From: Psychrobacter sp.
Lineage (GTDB): Bacteria > Pseudomonadota > Gammaproteobacteria > Pseudomonadales > Moraxellaceae
Reading direction: 5' to 3'
DNA length: 44,445 nt
NCBI RefSeq assembly: GCF_018260395.1
Contig: NZ_JAGLBC010000006.1
Location: 1 to 44,445 of the forward strand
Shown: positions 17,360 to 27,950 of the stretch, in pieces
Layout of the letters: each line of letters begins with the position of its first letter
Position numbering within the stretch: position 1 is the first letter of the stretch
Position numbers and translations under genes: made by a program
Notes under the pieces: model-generated
Told to the model about the DNA's origin: nothing
The model's input: only the letters and a program-made list of their open reading frames with translations
The model's database searches: none

Positions 17360-18277
17360 TTAATGAGCTTTAGAGCGCATTTTTTTGATAAAAGTCATTA
17401 AAATTAAAACAACTAAACCAATAGCCAAACCAATAACACCATTCAACAAGTTAGTTGATAAGCCTTGAAATACGCCAGTCAAATGAGCAAGGTCTTCTAC
17501 AGCAAGGTGTAGACTATGTAGTCCATGAACAATGATACCACCACCGACCAAGAACATTGCTAAAGTACCAAGAATGGTTAATATTTTCATCAATTTAGGG
17601 GCAACTACCAACATTAATTGACCAATCTTTTTTGCTATATTACTTGCACCCGGTCTTTGCATTATATGCAAACCGACATCATCAATTTTGACAATTACAG
17701 CCACTAAACCATAAATACCAATGGTAGTCACAACAGCAATAAGTGATAACACCAAACTTTTATCAAGTAGACTAGCAGTGGTTAATGTACCTAAAGAGAT
17801 AACTACAATTTCTGCAGATAAAATAAAATCAGTACGAATAGCGCCCTTAACCTTTTCCTTTTCCATTGCTACTAAATCTACTGATTCATCTGCATTTGCG
17901 GCGATTCGAGCATGTTGTTCTTCATCTTCTGGTAAAAGTCTAGGCCAGAATTTATGAACCACTTTCTCAGCGCCTTCAAAGCATAAAAACAATCCGCCAA
18001 TCATTAGCAATGGCGTGATGAGCCAAGGAACAAAATAACTGATCAAAAGTGCTGCAGGCACTAGTATAAGTTTATTGACAAAAGACCCTTTGGCTACTGC
18101 CCAAACTACTGGCAACTCTCGACTAGGGTTAACCCCACTTACCTGCTCAGCATTTAGTGCTAAATCATCTCCTAGTACCCCAACTGTTTTTTTGGCTGCA
18201 ACCTTGGCCATTACAGACACATCGTCCATAATCACACTAATATCATCGAGTAGCATCAATAAACTACCACCTGCCAT
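17360..18277 (-). CDS. DUF808 (YedI-like) inner-membrane protein
   Basis: The 305-residue protein begins MAGGSLLMLLDDISVIMDDV, the signature start of the DUF808 family, and has about five to seven hydrophobic segments. These include VNKLILVPAALLISYF, FVPWLITPLLMIGGLFL, ILSAEIVVISLGTLTTASLL and a C-terminal NGVIGLAIGLVVLILMTFI. Length and layout match the family (about 300 residues). The function is unknown; a transporter-like role has been suggested only from topology. AAGGAG lies a few bases upstream of the ATG. It is convergent with rne and separated from it by the rne terminator. Confidence 0.9.
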   Translation of the reverse strand: MAGGSLLMLLDDISVIMDDVSVMAKVAAKKTVGVLGDDLALNAEQVSGVNPSRELPVVWAVAKGSFVNKLILVPAALLISYFVPWLITPLLMIGGLFLCFEGAEKVVHKFWPRLLPEDEEQHARIAANADESVDLVAMEKEKVKGAIRTDFILSAEIVVISLGTLTTASLLDKSLVLSLIAVVTTIGIYGLVAVIVKIDDVGLHIMQRPGASNIAKKIGQLMLVVAPKLMKILTILGTLAMFLVGGGIIVHGLHSLHLAVEDLAHLTGVFQGLSTNLLNGVIGLAIGLVVLILMTFIKKMRSKAH

Positions 18278-18613
18278 AAAATCTCCTTAATTATTTGTTA
18301 AACATGCTAATACAAGTTTAACAATATAACATTTAATATGAATTTGCTAAATGAACGTAGTTTATCTCGTAAATTTACTAAAATCATATTACGATTGTAA
18401 ACAAAGACCTTTTTTTGCAAGATTTTCTTTAAAAGTTAAACTATTTATTAAATTTTATTTACTCATATCCAACTTGTCAGAGTAATTACCATAAAGCTAG
18501 GAAGCTAATTTTTTATTTTAATTGTGCATAATTTTTTGAACATAACAAAAATGTCTATATTTCAAAGCTTTCTTTTTAAGCTAATAAATTCACTCATATA
18601 TAATGGAACTATT
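18278..18613. other. 336-bp AT-rich divergent region (DUF808 / VWA lipoprotein)
   Basis: I see no gene. The sequence is strongly AT-rich. A TATAAT is present at 18597-18602, only 12 bp before the VWA start, with no clear -35, so I do not assign a promoter. Confidence 0.5.
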
Positions 18614-20311
18614 ATGAAAAAAAACCCATTGCTAAAGCGACCAATTTTGGTGACCTCGCTAACTGTCTTAACTTTATCCTTATTAAATGGATGCAGCCCC
18701 CAACAAAATATCGCGGATTCAAGTGAAGTAACTTCAGCTACTATACAAAAACCACAAGCCATTGATATCCAACCAGTCATAATAGTTTCTGCAGATACTT
18801 CATCTAATGCCTCTTATAAAAAAATGGCTTCACCAGCAAGTATAGAAGCATCTTATATTAGACCAACAGTAAGGCAGATGACTGTAGCAAACACGGATAC
18901 CCATAATGAAAATTATGCTGAGGTAGAACGCAACAGTGTCAATGCAACCAGCGAGCAAGCCTTTGCTACTTTCAGCATTGATACGGATACTGGAAGTTAT
19001 GCCAATGTACGTCGCTTCTTAAATCAAGGGACTCTGCCCCCTTCCGATGCGGTTAGAGTTGAGGAGCTTATAAACTACTTTAACTACGATTTTAGCCTTG
19101 CCAAAAAACAAGGTGATGCCCCTTTTTTAGTCAGTACTGAAGTAGTTAGATCACCTTGGCATCTGACCAATCACATTGTCAAAGTGGGTATTAAAGCTGA
19201 AGATGTTGTTACGGCCAAATATAATCAGCCTGATGCAAACTTAGTATTTTTGGTAGATGTGTCAGGCTCAATGAATAGTAATGATAAATTGCAACTGGCA
19301 AAATCAAGCTTAAAGCTACTCACCAAAGAGCTGCGCGCGCAAGACACCATTACTTTGATAACTTATGCCGGTAATACAGAAGTCGTACTGCCGGCAACTG
19401 CCGGAAACCAAACTCAAAAAATCCTTAATGCCATTGACAACCTTTCGTCCAGCGGTTCAACCAATGGCGAAGCGGCTATTAAGCTGGCTTACCAACAAGC
19501 TGAAGCAAACTTCAAAAAGCAAGGTATTAACCGTATTTTAATGCTTACGGATGGGGACTTTAATGTGGGTGTTTCTAACGTAGAAGATATGTTAGATATA
19601 ATTCGCAAAAACCGTGATAAAGGTATATCTTTATCTACATTAGGGTTTGGGCAGGGCAATTACAATGACCATATGATGGAACAAGTGGCAGACAGTGGCA
19701 ATGGCAACTATAGCTACATTGATAAGTTATCAGAGGCCAAAAAGGTATTAATAGATGAGATGTCTGCCACCTTTAATACTGTGGCAAAAGACGTTAAAAT
19801 TCAATTGGAATTTAACCCAGCTGTTGTTTCTGAATGGCGATTGATAGGGTATGAAAATAGAGTATTGGCTAAAGAAGATTTTAATAATGATAAAGTTGAT
19901 GCTGGAGAATTGGGTGCGGGTAAGTCGGTGGTTGCTTTATTTGAAGTAACCCCAGTAGGAGAAAAAGGATTATTGGAACCTAGCCGCTATCAATCAAATG
20001 CAGCCATTTTCACTCATAATAAAAATGAGCTTGGTTACCTAAAAATTCGTTATAAAGCGCCTAATTCAGATACGTCAAAACTTATTTCGTTCCCTATCGC
20101 CAATAAAGCAACTAATGCTTCTTCAGATACGAACTTTGCAATGGCCGTGGCTGGCTATGGACAACTTTTGACAGATAGCAAATATGTAAATGGGTTAAGC
20201 TTCAATCAAGTGGCTCAATTGGCTAGATCTGGTCTAAATAGCTCAGTAGATAAAACCAACAGCCGAGCAGAATTTATCAAACTAGTAGAACTTGCGAATG
20301 GCTTGCAGTAG
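18614..20311 (+). CDS. YfbK-like VWA-domain lipoprotein
   Basis: I start this at the ATG at 18614 (GGAA upstream), giving 565 residues beginning MKKNPLLKRP with a lipoprotein signal peptide ending in LLNGC (C27); an in-frame ATG 90 bp earlier would bury the signal. The order is: disordered linker (28-100), a YfbK-type N-terminal domain with ATFSIDTDTGSYANVRRFLNQG, a von Willebrand factor A domain with a complete MIDAS (D215-x-S217-x-S219 in DVSGSMNS; TDGDFNVG further on), and a C-terminal DUF3520-like domain. The family is widespread in Gram-negatives; its function is not established, though the MIDAS implies metal-dependent protein binding at the outer membrane or in the periplasm. The next gene also encodes a lipoprotein. 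Confidence 0.92.
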   Translation: MKKNPLLKRPILVTSLTVLTLSLLNGCSPQQNIADSSEVTSATIQKPQAIDIQPVIIVSADTSSNASYKKMASPASIEASYIRPTVRQMTVANTDTHNENYAEVERNSVNATSEQAFATFSIDTDTGSYANVRRFLNQGTLPPSDAVRVEELINYFNYDFSLAKKQGDAPFLVSTEVVRSPWHLTNHIVKVGIKAEDVVTAKYNQPDANLVFLVDVSGSMNSNDKLQLAKSSLKLLTKELRAQDTITLITYAGNTEVVLPATAGNQTQKILNAIDNLSSSGSTNGEAAIKLAYQQAEANFKKQGINRILMLTDGDFNVGVSNVEDMLDIIRKNRDKGISLSTLGFGQGNYNDHMMEQVADSGNGNYSYIDKLSEAKKVLIDEMSATFNTVAKDVKIQLEFNPAVVSEWRLIGYENRVLAKEDFNNDKVDAGELGAGKSVVALFEVTPVGEKGLLEPSRYQSNAAIFTHNKNELGYLKIRYKAPNSDTSKLISFPIANKATNASSDTNFAMAVAGYGQLLTDSKYVNGLSFNQVAQLARSGLNSSVDKTNSRAEFIKLVELANGLQ

Positions 20312-20370
20312 TCCTTACATTTATGCTAATTCAAATATATAGACCGCAACATGCGCTTTAGCTAAATTTT

Positions 20371-20475
20371 TTTAGATCCATTTATATTTTTTAAGATCCA
20401 ACTGTGTTAATTGATATTCAATAATAATTGTTTAAGATCCAATGTGTAAGATCTAATGACTAAGCTTCAATGTAT
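20371..20475. repeat. Degenerate TAAGATCCAA repeat block
   Basis: Variants of TTAAGATCCAAT-TGTG occur at 20371, 20391, 20431, 20447 (TAAGATCTAATG) and 20461 (TAAGCTTCAATG). They are irregularly spaced between the two lipoprotein genes. Confidence 0.65.
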
Positions 20476-20551
20476 AGCTGTTTTAAATCTTTAATTCGAC
20501 ACTCTTATGCTGATGGGTTAATTAACATCAGCTCAATTTTTGAGACCCAAT

Positions 20552-21214
20552 ATGCAAAAACTAAAAACATTTAACAAACGCCCTATGATTAACTTTGCAT
20601 CACCTGTATCACTAACTATGCTAATTGCATCGTCTTTATTACTCTTTGGATGTAATAATTCTACTTCTATAGAAACCACGCCTAAAACTGAGACAACTCA
20701 ATCCTCTATTTCAGCTGACACAGCTGACACAACTATTGAAACTAAAGCTAATACAGTTTCAATTGACGGCACTGAAGATAACGCCGGCAATGAGCAAATC
20801 TCTACGCGAGAAAATCCAATAACAATAGACTGGAGTCGTATCGACTCAGCACAAAAAGCGGTTAATGCCGAAAACTTCAATTATCCTTTTAAGTTAGATA
20901 GTGATCCCGTTAAATCACAAGCTAAATATTCAAATATAACCCCTAAGCAAGCTCAGTATGCTCTAACCGTAGGTATGGCGAGTAATGAGCCCCTCGAAAA
21001 GCTGTTGGATCAGTTGGGGGACAGTTACCTGTCTCATAAGTTTTCTGAGAGTGACGCTAAATTGTTTATTTATACCACGCCCAATGTTGCGCCTAGTCAA
21101 CATGACTATATTATTTCTCATGAATTTGCGCGTGGCCTTACATTACCTATCGAAATTGTACCGCAATCTAAAACTACCGATGGGCAGCCATTGCACCCTA
21201 AAGCCGTCCATTAA
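20552..21214 (+). CDS. Hypothetical lipoprotein
   Basis: I do not recognise this family. From the ATG at 20552 the product is 220 residues with a lipoprotein signal peptide: hydrophobic PVSLTMLIASSLLLFGC with C34 as the acylated cysteine. A Ser/Thr/Glu-rich linker (35-90) follows, then a folded-looking domain (about 95-200) with aromatic and charged residues (WSRIDSAQKAVNAENFNYPF, ITPKQAQYALTVGMASN). A TTG 12 bp upstream is in frame, and a downstream ATG (20585) would also keep the signal peptide; none has a good ribosome-binding site. It follows the VWA lipoprotein by 240 bp on the same strand, which hints at, but does not prove, a shared envelope role. Confidence 0.75.
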   Translation: MQKLKTFNKRPMINFASPVSLTMLIASSLLLFGCNNSTSIETTPKTETTQSSISADTADTTIETKANTVSIDGTEDNAGNEQISTRENPITIDWSRIDSAQKAVNAENFNYPFKLDSDPVKSQAKYSNITPKQAQYALTVGMASNEPLEKLLDQLGDSYLSHKFSESDAKLFIYTTPNVAPSQHDYIISHEFARGLTLPIEIVPQSKTTDGQPLHPKAVH

Positions 21215-21258
21215 CAGATAGATAGATAAAAATATAAAAATATAAGTCTCTATTATTA

Positions 21259-22524
21259 CTATCTGCTAAAACGCTCTGCACTAAATGGCGTTGCATCAAT
21301 ATATAATGGCTTATTATGAATCATCTCTTCTACCAAACGCCCTGTTGCTGGTCCTAGGGTAAAGCCTTGATGGGCATGTCCAAAAGCAAACCAAAGTTTT
21401 TCATGTCTCGGCGCAGGACCTATGACAGGTTTCATATCTGCCATGCAAGGTCTTGACCCACACCAAGCTTCAGACTCAACCGCTTGATCTAAGGGTAAGA
21501 ATTTTTTAGCGATTTTTACAACCGCTTCAATTTGACCAAAGTTTTTTGGCGCCGTCATTGTCGTCATTTCAGCGCCGGTGGTAATGCGAATACCTTGTTC
21601 CATAGGGCCCATTAAATAGCCATTTTCTGCATCAAATAAACTATGCCCAATACGATTGGCTTCGCTAACTTTGAAATGCTGATGATAACCACGCATCGGG
21701 AATAATGGGAAGTTGTAACCCAATGGCCGGGTCAATTCAGTTGACCAAGGACCTGCAGCAATGACCACATGGGTACTGTTATAAGTAGCCGACTCGCCTG
21801 CATCTGTTTCAACCGTTACCTGCCAGCTTTTGTCCGCAAGTTGCTCGATAGTTTTTACCGTAGCTTTTTGAATCTCACCTTGCATGGCTTCAAAGTTTTT
21901 GGCATAAGTTTTCACCAAACGGCTTGGGTTTTTTACCTGCCAAGAGTTCAACCAATGAATACCGCCGATAAAATCATCGAAATTCACGTTTGGTTCAAAT
22001 TGTTTTAACTCATCTGGCGTAAGTAGTTTATATTGAACGCCTTTAGAAGTAGCTCTTTGCGCCAATTTAATGGCTTCGTCATATTTTTTTTGGGTACGAA
22101 AAAGTTCAAACCAGCCGCCTTTGCGTACTAAGTCATCTGCTCCAGAAGCCTGTATCATAACGCCATGCTCATTGGTACAATGCTCAATTAAGGTTGCCCA
22201 CTCATCTTCAATTTTGGTTAATTTATTTTGAGTTGAATTGACCCAATATTGGTATAACGCACTTTGATAATTAAATAAAGCCGACCAACGATAGCGAATA
22301 TCCGTACTGGTATTCGGCAATACTCTCAAGATTTCACCCATTTCTCGAGGGAACGCTTTTGGATGCACAGCCTCTCTTTGGATTAAGCCTGCATTACCAT
22401 ATGAAGTCTCCTCACCTGGCGCTTTTTTATCAATGACCAAAACCTTAGAGTTGTTTTTTTGTAGGTGCCATGCAATTGAAGTACCTACCATGCCTGAGCC
22501 AATAACAATAACATCATATTGCAT
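21259..22524 (-). CDS. DadA-like FAD-dependent D-amino acid dehydrogenase
   Basis: The 421-residue protein is an FAD-dependent oxidoreductase of the DAO/DadA family that should oxidise D-amino acids (or a related amine) and pass electrons to the respiratory chain. The N-terminal dinucleotide-binding motif is G9-x-G11-x2-G14 (VIGSGMVGTSIAW), followed by VIDKKAPGEETSYGNAGLI. The substrate-domain segment GGWFELFRTQKKYDEA resembles E. coli DadA (GGTLQLFRTEQQYENA). The C-terminal RPCMADMKPVIGPAP and FGHAHQGFTLGPATGRLVEEM complete the FAD site. Length is close to DadA (432). No alanine racemase gene (dadX) or regulator is adjacent, so the substrate is uncertain. AAGGAA precedes the ATG. Confidence 0.85.
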   Translation of the reverse strand: MQYDVIVIGSGMVGTSIAWHLQKNNSKVLVIDKKAPGEETSYGNAGLIQREAVHPKAFPREMGEILRVLPNTSTDIRYRWSALFNYQSALYQYWVNSTQNKLTKIEDEWATLIEHCTNEHGVMIQASGADDLVRKGGWFELFRTQKKYDEAIKLAQRATSKGVQYKLLTPDELKQFEPNVNFDDFIGGIHWLNSWQVKNPSRLVKTYAKNFEAMQGEIQKATVKTIEQLADKSWQVTVETDAGESATYNSTHVVIAAGPWSTELTRPLGYNFPLFPMRGYHQHFKVSEANRIGHSLFDAENGYLMGPMEQGIRITTGAEMTTMTAPKNFGQIEAVVKIAKKFLPLDQAVESEAWCGSRPCMADMKPVIGPAPRHEKLWFAFGHAHQGFTLGPATGRLVEEMIHNKPLYIDATPFSAERFSR

Positions 22525-22536
22525 ATAAGTTCCTTT

Positions 22537-22610
22537 TAGTTAGTGCCGCATAGTTATAGGTGCCTAGTTAGTGCCGCATAGAGAGCTGCCTAGTTAGACC
22601 TGTAAACATA
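22537..22610. repeat. 26-28-bp tandem repeat, two and a half copies
   Basis: TAGTTAGTGCCGCATAG occurs exactly at 22537-22553 and 22565-22581, followed by a decayed third copy starting TAGTTAGACCTG at 22591. It begins 13 bp upstream of the DadA-like start codon, so the repeats lie in its leader. Confidence 0.8.
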
Positions 22611-22644
22611 GCTGCTACGCTAACCTGTTAGATTATTCAATAAT

Positions 22645-22681
22645 AAAAGCACGCGCATGCGTTTTTGTAAATAAGGCGTGC
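22645..22681 (-). terminator. Probable terminator downstream of ligA
   Basis: On the minus strand GCACGC (22676-22681) pairs with GCGTGC (22649-22654) around a 21-nt loop and runs into TTTTATTATT. The loop also contains the 8-bp palindrome CGCATGCG. It lies 170 bp after the ligA stop. Confidence 0.5.
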
Positions 22682-22850
22682 ACTGTCTTATAATACCGCT
22701 TTTATTGATACAAAGTTCTACTATTTCGATTGAGTTTTTTTCATCATTTTTAGGGATATATTTGTACAAAATGAAAATGGCATAGACAGTTTTTGCTGCC
22801 TTTGTTTAATGGATATGCCACTTACAACGATAGTTTAAAATCTTGAACTG

Positions 22851-25326
<2,476 letters not shown>

Positions 25327-26568
25327 ATGTTCAATATCAGCCCACGTGGACAAGAATTTTATAATCGCGTCAAAGCATTTATCGAAACACAAATCGAACC
25401 TATCGAATCTGACCTTATCAAATCAAGTCACAATACCAATAATCATAGTGACTGGACCCAGTGGCAATGGCCAAAAGAATATTACGAACTGCGTCAAAAA
25501 GCCAAAGACGATGGTCTATGGAACTTATTTCTTCCCGATGATGAACTAGGGGCTGGCCTGTCTGTTACTGATTATGCCCCTATTGCAGAATTAACCGGTC
25601 GTAGCTTAATTGCTCCTAACATTTTTAACTGCAACGCTCCTGATAGTGGCAATATGGAGCTATTATGGCGCTTTGGTAATAAGGAACAAAAAGAGCGCTA
25701 TTTACAACCTTTATTAGACGGTAAGACTCGTTCAGTATTTTGTATGACAGAGCCGAATGTTGCTTCAAGTGATGCCACTAACATGGAAGCCACAGCCATT
25801 GTACAGGGTGATGAAATTGTACTTAATGGCCGCAAATGGTGGTCTTCAGGTTTGGGAGATCCCGATGTCGACTTTATCATTTTTATGGCCCATACCCCTA
25901 ATGAAGCCTTAGGCCGTCACCAACAGCACTCGATGGTATTGGTCCCTATTAGAACCGCTGGTGTTAAAATTGAGCGCATGCTACAGGTTTTCGGTGACTA
26001 TGATGCCCCTCATGGTCATGGAGAGGTTGTGTTTGAGAACGTGCGTGTTCCTGTGTCTAATATTATCGGCGGTCCTGGTATGGGCTTTATGATTGCGCAA
26101 GGTCGCTTGGGCCCTGGTCGTATTCATCACTGTATGCGCTGTATCGGCGCTGCTGAAAAAGCTTTGGAATTGACTATTCACCGTGGTATGAGTCGCAAAG
26201 CTTTTGGTAAAACCCTATTAATGCTTGGCGGTAATTTAGAACGTATTGCCGAAGCCCGTATCAAAATTGACCAAGCCCGCCTATTGACACTGTATGCCGC
26301 TCAAAAAATGGACACTCAGGGTGTGATGGAAGCCTTAACTGAAATTTCAGCCATTAAAGTAGTTGCCCCTAATGTGCTACAAGAAGTGGTCGATATGGCG
26401 ATGCAAATTCATGGCGGTATGGGGGTTTGCCAAGACACAGCACTTCCAGCATTCTATGCACAAGCCCGTAGTTTACGTTTGGCAGATGGGCCAGATGAAG
26501 TACACAAAGGCATGATCGCTAAATTAGAACTGAAGAAGCTTGGGTATAACCGTCCTAAATCAAAATAG
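25327..26568 (+). CDS. ACAD10/11-like acyl-CoA dehydrogenase
   Basis: The 413-residue flavoprotein closely follows the ACAD domain of ACAD10/ACAD11. Seen here are CMTEPNVASSDATNMEA, NGRKWWSSGLGDP, HSMVLVPIRTAGVKI, QGRLGPGRIHHCMRCIG and LRLADGPDEVH. In ordinary acyl-CoA dehydrogenases the catalytic base is Glu in a YEGT-like motif; here the aligned stretch reads A386-D387-G388-P389-D390-E391, as in ACAD11. Members of this subfamily, such as LvaC, act on 4-phosphoacyl-CoAs made by an APH-type kinase and eliminate the phosphate, converting a 4-hydroxyacyl-CoA to a 3-hydroxyacyl-CoA. An APH kinase gene follows 116 bp downstream. The substrate is inferred. GGAA precedes the ATG at the usual distance. 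Confidence 0.9.
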   Translation: MFNISPRGQEFYNRVKAFIETQIEPIESDLIKSSHNTNNHSDWTQWQWPKEYYELRQKAKDDGLWNLFLPDDELGAGLSVTDYAPIAELTGRSLIAPNIFNCNAPDSGNMELLWRFGNKEQKERYLQPLLDGKTRSVFCMTEPNVASSDATNMEATAIVQGDEIVLNGRKWWSSGLGDPDVDFIIFMAHTPNEALGRHQQHSMVLVPIRTAGVKIERMLQVFGDYDAPHGHGEVVFENVRVPVSNIIGGPGMGFMIAQGRLGPGRIHHCMRCIGAAEKALELTIHRGMSRKAFGKTLLMLGGNLERIAEARIKIDQARLLTLYAAQKMDTQGVMEALTEISAIKVVAPNVLQEVVDMAMQIHGGMGVCQDTALPAFYAQARSLRLADGPDEVHKGMIAKLELKKLGYNRPKSK

Positions 26569-26684
26569 CTTTTGCATACCCTTGATTTGCAAAAAAATCC
26601 TGACTTATCTAGTTTCAGGTCTTATATTTAATTAAGTTTTATATCTATTCTTTGAGTAATTTACGCCATATTAAAGGGATTTTT

Positions 26685-27890
26685 ATGAGCATTGATCAAC
26701 TTAATTCAACCGCCAATGACGCTGATTCAACTTCTGCTATTATAGATTCAGATACAGATACCCTTATAGACAAGCCGACCAAAGTTAGAGAGACGGAAAC
26801 GTTAGATGCCAAAGCAGTTACACAATGGCTTAAATCACAAAACGTAGACATTCAAGGTACCCCTGAAGTGACTCAGTTTTCTGGAGGGGCATCGAACTGG
26901 ACTTACTGCCTACACTATGACAATAGAGATTTGATTTTACGTCGTCCCCCTTCTGGTACCAAGGCCAAATCAGCACACGATATGGTGCGGGAGTTCAACA
27001 TCCAACAGGCCTTAAAAGAAGACTATCCTTACGTGCCAGAGATGATAGCTCTATGTACCGATGAGTCAGTTATTGGTTGTGACTTTTATGTCATGGAGCG
27101 ACTGCTAGGTATCATACCTCGCGCCAATCTTCCGAAGCAACTAAGCCTCAATACGTCTGAAATTCACACCCTCTGTACCAATGTGATTGACGCTCTTATT
27201 GAGCTGCATCAAATTGACTATGCTAGTAACTCTCAATTAACTGGGATAGGTAAAGGAGAAGGCTATTGTGAACGTCAAGTTATGGGCTGGGATAAACGCT
27301 ATAAAAAAGCAAAAACCCCTAATGTTCCAAGCTTTTTCATTGTGCGCCAATGGTTAAAACGTAATCTTCCCAAAGACACCCGTACCTGTGTTATTCATAA
27401 TGACTGGCGCTTTGACAACGTGGTTTTAGACCCTAAAAACCCAACATCTGTAATTGGAGTATTAGACTGGGAAATGGCCACCTTAGGTGATCCTTTAATG
27501 GATTTGGGCAGTGCGCTTGCTTATTGGGTGCAAAAAGATGACAACATAATCATGCGTCAATCGCGTCGTCAGCCTACGCATCTAAAAGGCATGATGTCTC
27601 GCGAACAAGTGGTAGAGTATTATTTACAAAAAACAGGTTTGAGCACTGAAAATTGGGCCTTTTATGAAGTATTTGGCCTATTTCGTCTGGCAGGGATTGC
27701 CCAGCAAATTTATTATCGATATTACAATAAACAAACCAATAATCCAGCGTTTAAAAGCTTTTGGATTATCACCCATGCCATTAATGCACGTGCGTTGAAA
27801 CTAATTGCTAAGCATGAAGCCTCACGCCTTATCGATAGTGGTAAGTTACCAACATCTGTGCAATCTTTGGCACAGCGTTTGGTTAAATAG
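26685..27890 (+). CDS. APH-fold phosphotransferase (ACAD10/11 kinase-domain/LvaA-like)
   Basis: AAAGGGA before the ATG at 26685 fixes the start; the product is 401 residues. After a polar N-terminal stretch of about 45 residues comes an aminoglycoside-phosphotransferase fold: FSGGASNWTYCLHY (nucleotide loop), LILRRPPSGTKAKSAHDMVREF (ATP-binding Lys/Arg and Glu), the Brenner motif H238-N-D240-WRFD-N245, and the metal-binding D261 in GVLDWEMATLGDPLMDL. These match the kinase half of ACAD10/11 and LvaA, not antibiotic-resistance enzymes. The likely reaction is phosphorylation of the 4-hydroxyl of a hydroxyacyl-CoA for the dehydrogenase encoded just upstream. This role is inferred from family and context. 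Confidence 0.88.
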   Translation: MSIDQLNSTANDADSTSAIIDSDTDTLIDKPTKVRETETLDAKAVTQWLKSQNVDIQGTPEVTQFSGGASNWTYCLHYDNRDLILRRPPSGTKAKSAHDMVREFNIQQALKEDYPYVPEMIALCTDESVIGCDFYVMERLLGIIPRANLPKQLSLNTSEIHTLCTNVIDALIELHQIDYASNSQLTGIGKGEGYCERQVMGWDKRYKKAKTPNVPSFFIVRQWLKRNLPKDTRTCVIHNDWRFDNVVLDPKNPTSVIGVLDWEMATLGDPLMDLGSALAYWVQKDDNIIMRQSRRQPTHLKGMMSREQVVEYYLQKTGLSTENWAFYEVFGLFRLAGIAQQIYYRYYNKQTNNPAFKSFWIITHAINARALKLIAKHEASRLIDSGKLPTSVQSLAQRLVK

Positions 27891-27913
27891 TTATTAATAA
27901 GACAACGTTTATT

Positions 27914-27945
27914 TATAGTAATTTGAAGTTATAGTAATTTGAAGG
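27914..27945. repeat. 16-bp tandem duplication running into the ribosome-binding site
   Basis: TATAGTAATTTGAAGT (27914-27929) is repeated at 27930-27945 with one terminal change. The second copy contributes the GAAGGAAG ribosome-binding region of the next gene. Confidence 0.85.
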
Positions 27946-27950
27946 AAGTT

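Larger units (their letters stand above)
22525..22850. other. 326-bp region between ligA and the DadA-like gene
   Basis: No gene is visible. It holds a TAGTTAGTGCCGCATAG direct repeat near the DadA-like start and a probable ligA terminator at 22645-22681. Confidence 0.5.

Noticed and set aside
18524..18613. Upstream ATG extension of the VWA lipoprotein
   Set aside because: It would place 30 residues before a clean lipoprotein signal peptide. The ATG at 18614 with upstream GGAA is preferred.
18590..18613. Leaderless promoter for the VWA gene (TATAAT at 18597)
   Set aside because: There is no -35 match, and the -10 lies only 12 bp before the start. The AT-rich background makes TATAAT likely by chance.
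26652..26684. Upstream TTG extension of the APH kinase
   Set aside because: The AAAGGGA ribosome-binding site lies inside this extension, directly before the ATG at 26685.
26685..27890. Antibiotic (aminoglycoside) resistance gene
   Set aside because: The APH fold is present, but motifs and neighbourhood match the ACAD10/11 kinase half, not known aminoglycoside phosphotransferases.
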